DNA of 64,000 bases from Cyathus striatus. Lineage: Eukaryota > Basidiomycota > Agaricomycetes > Agaricales > Nidulariaceae. The position numbers and the translations under genes were made by a program. The notes beneath the pieces were generated by a model. The model worked only from the letters and a program-made list of their open reading frames with translations. It did not search any database and was not told the origin of the DNA. The stretch covers positions 2,232,001-2,296,000 of the forward strand of contig JAOVFP010000011.1 in NCBI GenBank assembly GCA_025738555.1, given 5' to 3'. Below, piece by piece: positions 22,590 through 36,440 of the stretch (position 1 is its first letter; each line of letters starts with the position of its first letter).

Positions 22590-25090
22590 GGGGAAACAAT
22601 AGTTTTGGCGAGTGCGATTGCATCCATCAGTCGCTGGTGGCTTTGAATCGAGAGTGTGAGTTTTTGAGGATAAATGGATAAAGTCTGATATGTGTTAGAT
22701 CGTGAGTGTCAATGAGAGAATGATTTTAAGAGCGAATACAAGTGGGGATGGCTGAGTATTGCCAACCTAAAGGTGCTCTTCTTGAGCTACTTGACCTTCA
22801 TTGAGCAATGGAGGATAGAGTGGATATGAACTGATGTGGTGTATTCAACTGAGGAGAGAATTGTAAGTACAGAAGGGTTTTTATACATAAAATACCTGTA
22901 TGAGTCAAGTAAAATTGAAAGGATAAACTACTATAAAGAAAAACATAGCCTTCATAAGAGTGCATGTGGCAATGGTGCAACAACATTGTTGCTTTTGTGG
23001 TTCTGGCATTCCGATATGCTTTCAAGGCATAGTGCTGTGCTTGCCGAATCAAGGTGTTTGGAATCAAGGGTGTTTGTTCTTAGAATTGCTGAGTAAGTGA
23101 ATCACGTGACCCATGGTTGGCTTTGTTCCAATACCATTGCTTGGGTCAATTATATTCCTCCGAACTTACTCATCTGCATCTCTTCTATTATTACAAAGTC
23201 ATATCATCTTGGGTAATTGGTAAGTACTCTTTATGATTGAATTGATGATGTCTTATATATGTCATATTGATCTGTTTTGTGACCAGGCCAATTACATTGC
23301 CTACACATAGTGTAGGGGGCACAACCTCCCAAAGCATTTGCCAATTTCCTGGCATGGCGAAACCCTGGTGTGGGAAAGTGGCGAGACCTGGTGAGACTGG
23401 CGATGGGAAAGCTATGGTTGAGTGATGGGTTAGACAGGTATTTGACTATGGAACATATAAAATATATCTTGAAAATATCCACTATTATATATTTTCATTG
23501 AATCAAATAATGAATTGGCATCCTGAGGCTCATGAATCATCAACCTCAGCCTGCAGTCCTTGAGGGAAGGGAGGGTTTCGTGTATAAACTTGGTATAAAC
23601 CACCTATTCTTGCACTGCATGGTTAATTCCACATTACTTATTCCCCTCAAAAGCAATATACTCACTTTATAAAGTATTAGCACTGTCTTTCTCTCATTTT
23701 TAATTTAAAGTACTCTATCCATAATCGCCTTTCCAGGTGCAACCTTTTCTTTCTTGGGATGAGAGGTATCCAAGGTTGCAGTAACCTCAATATAATTCTC
23801 TAAGTCTGACAAACCATTCATCCCAGTCCATCAGAATATTATTTACATCAATTGGTAAATCTTTTGGTGCATTGTGACATTTATTAGGAGGGGCGAAATG
23901 CTTTGGACAGTGAGAATGCCAAGTTGACCGAGAACGAGATCAATTTGGAATGCAAGTTCTAGACTCACATAGAACATTGTAGATAAATGTATTAGTATAA
24001 AACTACAATGAAAACCCTGTATGTAAATTAAGAGTGAATTCATCCCCAATTTTCCCATTCCATCTTGTGTGATTCCAAGTCACTGTTGCCTGCGTGCCTT
24101 GGTAAGCACTAATTTATTAGATAATATTACAAGAGATCTCAGCTATGAATGTAATCTTTGGTCATCTACCTTTAGTTCCATACATTTTAGCTTAGTACAT
24201 ATTGAAATTTTGAAACAGCAGAGGTATCTAACGGAACGGAAAGCAAAGACAGTGAATCACATCATCTATTTCTAATTACATAATCCTTAGATATCACTGG
24301 GTCTCGCCAGTATCAATTTCTGAGGAGGTATCGCCACCTGGTGATACATGGCGAGGTGAAACGGCAAGGTTGTGCCAACAACACTACCTACACAGCACTG
24401 TTGGTAAACCATAAAGCAGATACCATGCATTAGAGGAGTTCAATCTTGACAGCTTTGTCATGTAACATGTACTGGAACCACATGATTATCTGCTGTAAAA
24501 GTGAAGGTGGCACAAATAAGTATGTTATACACACTGTATTAACAGGAAATGATAGAAAACATGAGTACAGCAGTTTAATGGTGAGATTAAGGCTTAAACA
24601 AGGCTTATAGTGCTGGGACACTACTAAGACAAATCCCTCCAAATTTCGGGAGCAAATCGCATGAGAACATACCTAAAATCCTCTATTCTTATATATACAT
24701 GTATTATACATCATAATTTATATATCTAAATAATTTATGTGCTGAGCGCTGAGTGTTGAATCAAGCTGAACATCATGTTTTTCCTCTTTGGGCTCCCTGT
24801 AGTCGGGACAGATCCAAATCATAGCAAATAATATCATGTGATACTTGAGACCGATCAGCATACCTCAGTTTCCTACTAGTGGGGAGCTGCAATTTCTATC
24901 CACAGATGTGGCCACTGACTAAGTACACTGCCACCTAAAAACAGTCAACACATTTATGTGCACAACGCCAACACAGCACAATATCCTTCTCAGGCTTCTG
25001 TACTTACTACTTAGCTTTTAATATGGTATGTTAATGTATGTAGCTTTCTATTGTAAAATAAATTTACTATAAGTATACATATTAAATAAG
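22590..25090. other. No gene recognised; possible small TIR pair
   Basis: Mostly CpG-poor. GGCACAACCT at about 23,310 and its inverse AGGTTGTGCC ending near 24,381 could be ends of a ~1.07-kb element with TGGCGA-rich inner flanks, but no target duplication is seen. A tRNA-derived head fragment (TGTTGGTAAACC, then AGGAGTTCAAT) lies at about 24,395-24,450. The rest shows nothing definite. Confidence 0.3.
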
Positions 25091-25113
25091 AGTTTAGAAC
25101 TTAAGCTTTGAGA

Positions 25114-25593
25114 CTAAGCCATGTCATCACAATAGTCAGATTCATAGAATAAGTCTAAATAATCATTGGACTGACTCAGACTTTTACTGTTAGCTCTGCT
25201 TTCCACTTCACAATCATGAGCCTCAGAGCCTTGATGTTGGAGACTCCCTATTGTGTGGTGTAATGTCTTCTGTTCCAATTCCTTTCGTAACCTTTTTGCC
25301 TCGACAGATAAGCCAGATAGCTTTAACTTCCACTCATTGTTTTTCTTTTTCATTCTATAGGCTCGTCTCCATTTGTTACAATATTTTTCTTTGGATATCT
25401 TTGCATTCTTTCGAAAATGCAAAGCTGATGCTTCTAAAGTGTTCATTCGCTTGTCCACTGCAGATATTGCATCACGAGATGCATTCGTGTTGCCACTCTG
25501 AGATGAGATGTGAAGTGCTGCATGAGCAGCCTCAAGAGATTCCAGTTGCCATTTGGTCTTGCCTTTTGTCTGTTTCTTTAAACTTCTCACCAT
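25114..25593 (-). CDS. Hypothetical basic coiled-coil protein, 159 aa
   Basis: Single open frame from ATG at 25,593. It is rich in Lys, Glu and Arg, with heptad-like stretches (KTKWQLESLEAAHAALHIS, KRLRKELEQK) and an acidic tail (YLDLFYESDYCDD). I do not recognise it. It lies just left of the hAT element and points away from it. Such short coiled-coil frames often sit near fungal transposons as leftovers of multi-exon genes. No intron sites are obvious, and a complete gene is uncertain. Confidence 0.4.
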   Translation of the reverse strand: MVRSLKKQTKGKTKWQLESLEAAHAALHISSQSGNTNASRDAISAVDKRMNTLEASALHFRKNAKISKEKYCNKWRRAYRMKKKNNEWKLKLSGLSVEAKRLRKELEQKTLHHTIGSLQHQGSEAHDCEVESRANSKSLSQSNDYLDLFYESDYCDDMA

Positions 25594-25767
25594 ATTAAGT
25601 ATCTAATAACGTGTATTTGTGGTGAAATAAGCTATATACATAGTAATAGTGAGTATTACTATGAGGAACACAGTATTACTCACCTGTTTTGAGGGGAAAT
25701 GGTGTTTCTATGCAACATTCAACATGTTGAAACACATATTACATAATCATAAAATGGGCTGTTATTA

Positions 25768-28700
25768 GGGCTGCCAACTGTTACCATACATTACAGTTAT
25801 ACAGTGCCCATAATATGGTTACAGGTACCATACTGATATCAGTCTTAGAGAGAAAGTTGATGGTACAGTACACGGGACAGTTGTGTGCTGTAGTATACCG
25901 TATTCTAATGGCCATATACAGCTGACTTATGGTCCGTATATTTCACCTGTTTATGTAAGCCCACGTGGACAACTGCAGACACAGTTAGGATATGGTTATT
26001 GTGTTCTATCATAGTCTTACCATATGAAAGGCTTTTCCAAGACATTACTAAATTCCAATATTTCAATTTCTGGTGGCTGAATACTATCAACTGACTTGTT
26101 TCAAGTGGTCTTATCTTCGGAAAACTTGGCAGCTTGTTCATTTATAGTGCATACATACTCCATTGAGCAACATTTGAGCAACATGAAGCACTGCTGTGAT
26201 AAAAGGCATTTGAAATTCCAAGATTTTATCCACTTGTGAGCCCTTCAGCAATGTGTATTTACTCATACCTTTCGTTTCATCTCCTGCCATGCTATTGTTC
26301 TATGATATTATTGGTTGGGTGCTTATCAGGATGCAGTTATCTGTGTTCTGAGCCTCAAAACCATTGGTATCATGAAAAGCACTAGACTGCAAAAGTCATA
26401 TAAATAGTACTATGGATACTGCACAATAACAGTTATACTTTGAGCCCTCATTGTTTTACATCATGTCTGATGATGATCTGGCTCAAGATACTGCTCAGGC
26501 TCTTCTGAATGTTGCACATTGTGCTCAGGCTCCCAGTCAAGGTATGTCTTAGTTGGTTATGAGTAATGATGTTAAACTAATGTAACATTGTAGGGCAACT
26601 TGGACATGGGCGCCACAAGAAAAACAATGCACACATGCAAGAATACATTGACACAGAGAAGTTTGATGAGTTCAGTAAGCCAACACTTCTGTGAAGAAAA
26701 GTAAAGGAAAGGCTTCATGCTCTGATGGACCTATTGTTACTGTGGATTCCACTGAGATCAAAGCCACCAATGATGTTCCTGAGCTATTATTTGATTCGGA
26801 TAATGAGGATTATGACAACGACAGTGAGGACGAGAATGACAGCGACAAAGAGGATGAAACATTAGAGGCATCACATAGAATCAGTAATAAGGAGGTATGT
26901 GTAATTCCCTTAAATTGTTCTCATATTCTGACATATTCCATCTTCAAATAGCTTGCTGATGCACTGCCATCGAAATTAGTGTCTCAGAAATCAAAGCACA
27001 AACGTGCTCAGTCAGCCATAAACCCTCAAACTCACCACCTGCCTTGTCCAGCTCCAAAAAAGAGTTGCAGCACCGTTATAGTCACTGGTACAAGTTCTGG
27101 TGATAGTACTACTGTGTCTCCACCTGCACCTATTCAAACCATAAGTGTCAAACTTTAAAAGCATTCACTAAGATTTACAATACTATTTTAGCATGGAAAG
27201 ACTAATCCAATTTATTTGTTCTATGAAGAAATTACCACAGAAGAAATGGTGAGAAGGAAGAGGGTACTCACTATTACCAGTGCTATCATGGTAATCGCTC
27301 TATTCTCAAGATAACTCTGAAGATGAGACACAGTCTTAATGGTATGTTTTGACTTTATATGTTCTATGAATTTGTCTTAACTGTGTTTTACTTAGGACTA
27401 ACTGGGCATTTAAAAAGTTTCCTTCAATGCACAGGTTATATAACATTCTATATAATCGATCTAGTCCTCCCACATTGGAGGAAAAGCTGTTGGCTTCTGG
27501 GGAGGTAACCATGGATTCTGTGGGTGGCAATAACTATCTTATGAAGCTTGAGAAAACATCGCAAACTATTGTGCGTGTGTTTGAACAGCAAGCTTTGAAA
27601 GCAAGGGTGCGTCCAATTCACTGGTTCATTTTACTATGATGTGGTATTAAATGAATTTTAGAGGGAGTGGCAACAGGAAACCTTTGTGGAGTTGCTAGTC
27701 AAATGGGTAGTTTTATGTGATCAGCCATTTGATGAGGTGGAGAAGCTGGAATTTCATGAACTTCTCAATTATACACATTTTTGAGGAACTTTGGCCTTTA
27801 AAATTCCAGGATGTACCACTATTTGAACCTGAGTTATGAAGATGGGCGAAGATACAGTCAGCTCAGTGAAAGAAATGTTCAAAGTATGTTATAATTTTAA
27901 CAACTAATATTGATATTATTAGAATCTTAATGCCAAAGTCAGCATATCACTTGATGCTTGGACTTCTAGCAACCAGATAGCGTTCCTTGCAATCATTGCA
28001 CATTACGTGACAAACAATGGACAATCTGGTATGTGATTCTATTAATTTCACTGTGATCATTTGTTGATTAAATCTTAGAGGAATTGTTGATTGATTTTCA
28101 AGAGCTTATGGGACAACATACCAGCGAAAATATGGCAAGTGTTGTTTGGAAAACACTGGAGACTTATGGCTTGAACAGCAGTGAGAAGGTATGTTGATAA
28201 TATTAAGGATTTCAAGTAAAACTTAACAAGTTTTGGCTTGCAAATAGATATTGGCTTTTGTAATGGACAACACTATGAATAATGACACCATGATTGTGTC
28301 CCTCAGAAATTGATTTGATAAGAATGGTCCTAATTTGTTTGATGGAAAGTTGTCACGACTGCGATGCATGCCGCACACAATCCACCTTGCTGTTGTTAAA
28401 GTTCGTTTATCTCTTCACAGATGGTTGGCTTGTAGAATTTAATGATAATATACTTCAGCTCTTGGAAAATATAGGTGCACTGAACTCTGCAGAGAGCCAG
28501 AAGGCAACTTCAAGGGGTGGAGTTTATCAGGAATCTGTTACTGCTTCCCTTCAAAGCCTCTCAGATGACGATGCTACACCATTAGATCCTGAAAGTGAAG
28601 ATGACTCCCCTCAGGATCCGTCAGCTATTTCCAAAAAAAGCACAAGTAATCACTCTGATGCGACAGGAAAGGTAATGTTCTTTAAACTGAGAAATGTAAT

Positions 28701-30215
28701 ATGCTAAATTGTTACATACAGCTTTGCAAAATAATCCAAGCTGTACGCTCCAGTCCCCAACAGCATGAAAACTGGACTCATGTGGCTGGATTGAACTCAA
28801 ATGATAATAAACAAAATCCATTAATGCTTTTACTTGATGTGAAGACAAGGTGGTCGTCAACTCATCAGATGCTCCGTGAGTTTTACTTCTATATTGAACT
28901 AGTTTGTCTCTGATACTTTTTCAGAGCATGCATTAGAATATTGTTCTGCAATAGATATCTATGTGACACATCATGACTTTCAAGCCTATGAATTATCTGA
29001 TGACAACTGGGATGCCATCTCATTGGTCACTAGGTGGCTGAAGAAGTTTCGCTCAGCAACAATGCAAATGTCAATCACTAAGCAGCCCATGGTTTCTCAA
29101 ACTGCTGCTGTATTCTGCAGGCTTCAAAGTGAACTAAAGGATGCTTTATGGGAGCTTCCTGATGATGCTTCAGTGAACCTCAAGAATGGTCTTGTTGAAG
29201 CACATCAAAAACTTAGTGAGTATTACGAGAAATTTGACCAATCACCATTGTATACCTGGGCTGCTTGTAAGTCTTTCTATTATTCTATAAACAGTCACTT
29301 GTATTTATTATTTCACAGTTGTAGATCCTCATATTTCATACACTGGCCTTGAATTCAATTATAATGATGATCCCACACTCTCTTCCTATCTCATTGAAGC
29401 AAAGCAGTCCATTCATGACTACTATTGCAAGTTTTCAATTCAGAATCTGGTGTCTCCGATGAACAAACCATAGCTGAAATATCTTCAAATGGTGTCTCCT
29501 CCAATGCAGAGAACTTCACAGCGTGCTTTGCCTGAAAGCCACGAGCTGCAGTTGACGAGCTTGAACAATATTTCAAGCTCCAACAGGAGGACTTCACTAC
29601 TTGTAATCTGGTTCAGTGGTGGAATAGCTGTCATTTTCAATTTCCTTGCTTGTCTCACCTCACTCTCGATCTTTTAGGAATTCCAGGTATGTGTTTTACC
29701 ATTCAGTTTTATATTCCAACTTAATAACATATATTAGGTTCAGCTGTAGCTGTCGAGCACATTTTCTCAGGAGGGTGAGACACAATCTCACTTCGACATT
29801 CTAGTTTAAAGTTGGATACCATTAGAAGCCTCATGATAGTTAAGCAGCAGCTTTGTCTCCTATGTGTCAAAATTGTTGAATTAGACTAACATACACTACT
29901 GTTCCTATGACATAAATATGAGCATCCATTTGTATGTTTGATTCCCAATGAATTTAATTTGTGTATTGTGTCTTAGATTGAGGAGCTACTATAGAGCTTT
30001 CTATCTACATTATAAAATGTGACTTTGAACTATAGAAAGACACATTACAACTGAAAATATCTAACCATATACTGTAATATGGCCATCTGTAAGACAATAC
30101 TGTACCATATGGCACTTCAGTGTTTTTTTTTATGGTACATGGAATGGTACAGAAACACCTGTAAACAATCTGTCATTGTGTGGCTGTATACTGTATATGG
30201 TACAGTTGGCAGCCC
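25768..30215 (+). mobile_element. hAT-superfamily DNA transposon, 4,448 bp
   Basis: Ends are inverted: GGGCTGCCAACTGTTACCAT on the left, GGGCTGCCAACTGTACCATA on the reverse complement of the right. Both subterminal regions repeat ATACTGTA/TATGGTACAGT words. It encloses the broken hAT transposase. Only ATTA matches next to both ends, so the expected 8-bp target duplication is lost or diverged, consistent with an old insertion. Confidence 0.8.
26463..29889 (+). pseudogene. hAT transposase, multi-exon, inactivated
   Basis: Ordered exons with GT-AG introns encode an N-terminal acidic region, then RLYNILYNRSSPPTLEEKLL, LLVKWVVLCDQPFDEVEKLE, VSISLDAWTSSNQIAFLAII (RNase H-like core) and AFVMDNTMNNDT. 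These are followed by LMLLLDVKTRWSSTHQML, YELSDDNWDAISLVTRWLKK and the C-terminal dimerisation region AVAVEHIFSGG, then DTIRSLMIVKQQLCL. Defects are a frameshift near 26,690, another near 29,500 and a TGA at 29,776-29,778 where relatives have arginine after FSGG. R-to-H and R-to-C changes beside it point to CpG decay. The family cuts and pastes DNA in the nucleus; this copy cannot. Confidence 0.85.
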
Positions 30216-30219
30216 ATTA

Positions 30220-33200
30220 TGCATAATACATTTACTCATTGTATACTCACTCTATGCATAGCAAAATTAACATATAGTATTATATGTATGTTAGCTAGGG
30301 AATGTACAGTTTCTTTTCTTTTAATTTAAGCAAGTAAGAAGACATTGAGTATGCATTTCAGACTTATTGGCCAAATTTGGAAAATCAAGGTTGTACATTC
30401 CCTGTGTGATCATGCATCACTTCTAATTCTGGAAAGATATGGGCCAAAATGTTCAAATTACATGCAAAAACATGTGTTTCCACAATCCTCTAAAATTGAA
30501 CAAATCACAAATATGTACAAACAATTTTGTGATCAAAGACATTGCACCTCCCCACTACTAGGGATTGTGTTGTGCTCTTTGTCTTCCTCCACTACATGTG
30601 CCACCACTCCCCCACATGAAGACACATTCTGCACTGACAGACTTATTTAAGTAAAGTGTTTATCTTGAATGTCAGCCTTCCTCTCATTTGATGACAGAAA
30701 GAGAATGAAACTTCCCAACCAACTGTCAGGCTGATCATTGATACCTGCACATTCAACGCTAAGTGGAACCACTCTCTCATCTCAGCACCCTTCCTCAACT
30801 GTGTGAACACTCAGCCAGTAGTGGGATTTGAAGAGTGGTAGTTGGTACAGGGTGGGTTGGGATGGCTGGAGTTGTAAGTGTTTTGGCTTACTAATAAGTG
30901 AGGACAAGGTGATAACTTGAAGGCAGGGACATGGTAGTGGGATTGATGTGCAGGTGGATGTGGTAGGTTGAGGTGAGAAGATGTGGTACACCACATATGT
31001 GCTGGATGGTGGTAGAGGTGTTGTGAATGGAAGGAAATGTCTGAACTTGGTCTTGCTTTTGCATATAAACATCATAGTTTGAGTGAAAAGTCAGTCTGTC
31101 TCAAAGAATATTTTTAAACCTACACATTTTCATATCATTTGTATCACTTCATAATTATCTTCTTATATACAATTGCTATACAAAATTCTAACCAATTGAC
31201 CACAAGCAGAATTTTTTACAGAATAATTATGTAGAATACACCTTCCACAGGTATTACATTACTCATAGAGTGGATTGGAACTGGAAAGATATATAAAGAT
31301 GTTCCTGACATCGCATCTGACAAGCTTATCTGGCAAAATATTTCTCATGCACTTCAAGTGCTGCATTAGTTTCTGCATCAGTGCTCTCAACTTTAGACAT
31401 TGTATAGGTACTGTTACCTGCTGTCTCGAAATTTTTTATTTGAATTGTGCAACTGCTTATGATTGGCTTATTATAGCTGATAATTTATTATAGTTATTAT
31501 AATGTATGAGAAAGGCACAGGGAAAGGTGAAAAACACAACAACATAGGTGCTATCTCATATAGGAATGCAAGTCTGGCTGCAGATACAACCTGGACACTG
31601 GCACTTTTATGGTATATTTGGACCTGGAGCCTACCTTGACTTGTTGTAGTATGATCATATACAAACTCTACTACATATCTCCATGAAATTTTAGCTTTAT
31701 CCATTCAGCTTTTCCCTCAAAACAACTTTATCTTTGAGATGCACAGTAACTGAATGCAGTAAATCAACTTATGATGCACCAAAACCGTAAAAATATTGAA
31801 TGGCCTACATAATATTCTACACCTTAGATACTGTGTCCCCCTATAAACCCAATACATGTGGGTGGATTAAATGAAGAACATTATGTAATTGATACACTCG
31901 CAGTGAAGGCAATTTGTTCCATGATTTTGCTGTACTTCTCAATGTTTCAACTGATTGTAATTACATCAGTATAATATGTACATTTATATATCCTATCCTG
32001 AGCAATTTTTATTGAAAAAAATCTGCAAAAAACTTCCTGAACAGTCAAATTTTGTGAGAGAAGTGAGGCATGAGGATTATGTAATATTCCTTACTTAATC
32101 CAGCTGCATGTATATATTGCACCAGATACACTATCCCCCTAAGATTTGGGTAAATTTTTCTAATTTTTGTCTCTCTATAGCTGGCCAAGAATTGCTGATT
32201 TAGTATCTAACTTTAAGCAGGATTATCCAGGGTCCTTGTTGATGGAACAATGGACCTATCACAGACCTATCATGTGGTGAGAGTGAGATGTCACTTAGCC
32301 TCAAGCCAAAAGAGGGAGGCATATGGTTTAGGAACACTGTAGTTGTGTCACTACAGATCAGTCACTACAGCCTACAGTTGATATTAGTAATTGTATTGGT
32401 CAGACTTTGATGTAGTTAATTACCTCAATTACATTGATTTTGATCACATCATATAGCTTTTCATTCTCATGAATCAAGTTATAAGACTGTGCCAAATTGT
32501 TCCATTCATTGGTAGAGAGATCTGGCATAGAGAACACTCTTGGAGATGAGGGGCAATTAACTACATCAAAGTCTGACTAATCAATATATAATTAGAAAAC
32601 ATGTGGGAGATTTGTTTAAGGGAAATATGCTAAAGTAAATAAGTATGTAAATAAAGTAGATGAAAATAGATTATGTAATCAAACCTAATGGCCTACAATT
32701 GAGCACATGCCCAGATTAGTCAGCATTTAAAAAAGTGCTCCTCACACTCTCTCAGTGTTAATCAGCAGTAAGCTAGAACTTCCACACTGCTGCACTAAGT
32801 ACTTACCTCCATGCCTTTATCCCCTCCCCCTGGAATTCAACATTGAGAATAAGCCTTAATATTTATGTTCATAATAATACTTTCATAAACACTCAATTTT
32901 CGGTTTTTTTAATTTCTATTGTAGTAATTGGTAGTGTATTGCTTTTTCATTGAACTTTTAACCAAGTGTGAGATTATTTTAAATTGTCAATAAAAATATT
33001 AGTGGAGGGAAGGTATATTATCAAATATAGTCAAATATGTTTGAATATTTAATTATGTTAAACCAATGCAAGTGATACTGATAAGATATTTATGGAGTCT
33101 ACTATCTATGAGCTTTGATATGATGGTGGAATAATTTCATTTAAACTGACTTTCAAAAAATCATTACTACACTGTAGGCAAATATTATATTTAATGTTAG

Positions 33201-34300
33201 TAGGCCAATAACTAATAGATGAGGTGGTGAGATCCTTAAGCTTATAGGTAGAAAGAATGATTGAAGTGGAAGGTATAGGTGTAAGGTTTATATAATTTGT
33301 AGAATTTCAGTAGGTAAATATGTACAGAGCCAAACTGAAATGAAAAATGGAGAAGATAGAGGTGCAGAGTCAGGTAAAGAGGGGCTTAGTGCATAGTGAG
33401 GATAGAAGTAGCAGGAGAATGCTGTACACAGTTATCAGATCAATATACAATATAACAATATTTTGGAGTAAAAATATGATAGATATAGAATAAGCTAAAT
33501 GCACTTCAGCAATGATCTAAGTGCAGTTATATGTCTGGATGAGATCAGAACAGACAAGATTGAAATGAAAGGACCATTCACTTCAGCTAGGAAATGTCAC
33601 AGGCAACTGATGGGTATCTGAGAGACCACTCAGACCCATACCCACCAAAACCTGTACCCATGTGTATATGTATGTGTTACATTGGAAAACTCTTCATTTG
33701 TTAGTAATTATACTATATTTTTCTACTCTTTACATAGCTGACAGGTACCTGGAGGTTGTGGGTACACCCATACCTGTGCTGTTGCCTAACTTCAGGTTTT
33801 GTAATATACCCCTTACAAAGTTGTTGGGCTGAAGTGCAGAAGTGATTTCCAATTGGAGTCATATTGGAAGTAGAGTCTGAGGGGAAGAGAGGAATGGAGT
33901 AAGACCAGATAAGGTCAATAGAGTGAGCAAGAGGATAATCTTACACCTCAGACAAGGATGAATTGGATTGCTGTAAATATGGTACAACCTGATTTACTTA
34001 ACAATTAGAATAGTTATTAAAATATGTTATCTGACTAATGTGTGAGCAAATCTTGAATATGTGCAAGAATAGGAAAACTGACTGATCCATGCATAATATT
34101 TACAATAAGATCTGTGACCCCATTCGTTCCTAGGCCAATTGGAAAATTTTTGGAGACTCGGTTCATGTTTCACAGGTAAATTCAGCACGAAACAATTGGA
34201 ACAATGAGCAGATTTATTACTCAATTTAGAATTTTCTAATGCATCTGGCACATTACATATTTTATGGCATATTCTAATTGTTACAAAAATTCTGTATGTG
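30220..34300. other. CpG-poor stretch with no gene recognised
   Basis: About 4 kb of AT-rich, CpG-depleted sequence with only short frames. Nothing matches a known family, and I see no clear inverted ends or arrays. Confidence 0.35.
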
Positions 34301-34309
34301 TCACTCCCA

Positions 34310-35557
34310 CACATGTCTCAACTGACTATCAACTGACTATCAACTGACTCTCATATAAGTATCAATAGTCTCACCTGACTCTCATCTGACTCTCAACTAA
34401 GTTTCAGAAGTCAGGTTAGACTCTCATCTGACTGTCATTTGACTCTCAACTGAGTCTCAAGAGTCAACTGAGAGTCTCATTAGAGTCAGTTGAGAGTCAG
34501 TTGTGACCTGAAATTAGTATTGGGCTTAGCTTGGATTCTTACCTGACTCTTACCTGACTCTCACCTAACTCCATGTGTGACATGTTGGAAAATGTTGGAA
34601 AAAGTGTGACATGTGTGACATGTTGGAAAAAGCGTGACATATTGGAAAATGTTGGAAAAAGTGTGACATGTGTGACAAGCGTGGGAAAAATGTGACATGT
34701 TGGAAAAAGTGTGGCAAGTGTGATGGTTATGATATGTGGCAGTTTTCCAACATGTCACATTTTTCCCACGCTTGTCACACATGTCACACTTTTTCCAACA
34801 TTTTCCAATATGTCACACTTTTCCCAACATTTTCCAACATGTCACACATGGAGTTGTATCACACAAGTCACTATGTGATATACTGGAAAAAGTGTGACAA
34901 GTGTGACATGTTGGAACAAGCGTGACAAGCGTGACAATACATGAAAAGTGTGTCACACATGTCACGCTTTCCAACATGTCACACTTGTTTTCTGATATAT
35001 CACGCTTTTTTGAACATGTCACGCTTTTCCAACATGTCACAAATGTCACAATGTGTGACATGTGTGAGGACTGTAGTAAACTATAGTCTAGGTAAGTGTG
35101 ATGACTGTGCACACTTGTCCTAGTGTGTCATTCAGAATGTCCACTTTTTTCAACATGTCACACATGTCACACATTGTGACATGTGTAATGACTGTGGGAA
35201 ACTATAGTGATCAGGTGGAATCTATATGGAGTCTATTTTACACCAATAACTCATACAAATTTAATTGATAGTCAGATGATAGTCAGGTGAAATTGTATCA
35301 ATCAACTCTCAGATTACTATCTGATACCAGATTGAATAAGAGTAAGCTAATAGTAAGGTGACAGTAAGGTGAGACTAGCAATTACTCTATTTTGTATGTA
35401 ATTATAATCTGACTATCAACTGACTCTCACCTGACTCTCAAAACTCTCACCTGAGTCTCACCTGAGTCTCAACTAAGTTTCATCTTACTATCAATTTACT
35501 CTCTGATACTATCAACTGACTCTCAACTGACTCTCTGATAGTCAGTTGAAACATGTG
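34310..35557. mobile_element. Foldback element with CTGACTCTCA and TGTGACA arrays
   Basis: Outer ends are inverted: CACATGTCTCAACTGACTAT on the left, CACATGTTTCAACTGACTAT on the reverse complement of the right. The outer parts (34,320-34,565 and 35,270-35,545) are degenerate repeats of CTGACTCTCA/CTGACTATCA. The core (34,570-35,200) is an inverted array of TGTGACATGTTGGAAAA-type units. No coding capacity and no clear target duplication. Size, about 1.25 kb, is close to the foldback at 60,556. Confidence 0.65.
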
Positions 35558-35559
35558 GC

Positions 35560-36125
35560 TCATTGACAAGTTCTCCAAAAATTGGGATGTACCATATTTA
35601 CAAACCTGATTTAGGCCTGTCTGAGGTGTTAGTCACTATTCAAGTAAGATACAAAAGATACAAATGATAGAAAAGTATGGGGAGTCATATGCAAGTAGTC
35701 ATAAGGGAATGGAATTGGAAGGGGAATGAACTGAAGTATTGGAATGGTGTTATAAATGTATGGCTATTAGAGTATGAGTGGGAGTTGGGGAAGAAGTAGG
35801 TGAAGTGTATATGGGTACAGGTATTCCTCATGTGTATTTAGATATTGCAGTAGAATAGAGTATGTTAAAGACTGGGATGAAGAAGCAGGGGGTCTGGGGG
35901 GTGCAGCCCCCCAGCAAGCCATCACCTGTGTGGAGTGGAGGGGGGGCCAACAGGCCCTGTAGCAAAGCACAGGTGTAAGACTTGTACAATTACTAATATC
36001 AAAAGCCATCAGAAATGCCAATGGATGAGGACCTGAGAAGACTGAGGACACCGAATGAATACCCCTCCCAAACCCATTTGTTATTTCCCAGATGCTCATG
36101 CTCACAAATCCCAATTTGGATGAGC
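35560..36125. other. Spacer with a G/C-rich hairpin at 35,885-35,935
   Basis: Mostly unremarkable. GGGGGGTGCAGCCCCCC at about 35,895-35,912 folds back on itself, and nearby G-runs (GTGGAGGGGGGGCC) could form a G-quadruplex. No gene seen. Confidence 0.35.
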
Positions 36126-36129
36126 ATTA

Positions 36130-36440
36130 GCAGATGGGTAGCCAAGACTAGCCTCATGCATGAAATCAAGTAGAGGTTTAATTCCCTATAGGTGCATAAC
36201 TTCCTACTGAAGTCTCTTTTTTTGTGGCCATGATAATGTACACCAAAAAGCAAAGGTAGTGGGTTGAATTTTCCACTGTTGTGCTCTGCTGTTCCATAAT
36301 GTAGATGCCAAGCCATCTTTTTTAAAGTAAAAATATAACAATTTCCTTCAGACATATTTGCTTTGCTATACACAAAATCAGCAGTGCTGTTGGTGAAATG
36401 GATATCACTGTAAGCATAAGATGAGGCAGTCAACATTTTC
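36130..36440 (+). repeat. tRNA-derived (SINE-like) repeat, copy 3, decayed
   Basis: Closely matches 16,235-16,520, with B-box region decayed to GGTTTAATTCC near 36,174. Shared blocks include GCATAACTTCCTA, TTCCATAATGTAGA and TTTGCTTTGCTATACACAAA. A second head (GTGCTGTTGGTGAAATGG) follows at about 36,384. Many differences from the 16-kb copy are CpG to TpG/CpA. Confidence 0.6.

Noticed and set aside
25768..30215. 8-bp target duplication of the hAT element
   Set aside because: Flanks TGTTATTA and ATTATGCA share only ATTA next to the ends, too little to claim.
36130..36440. Functional tRNA genes at the A-box/B-box repeats
   Set aside because: Acceptor halves do not pair and anticodon arms are absent; these are tRNA-derived repeats.
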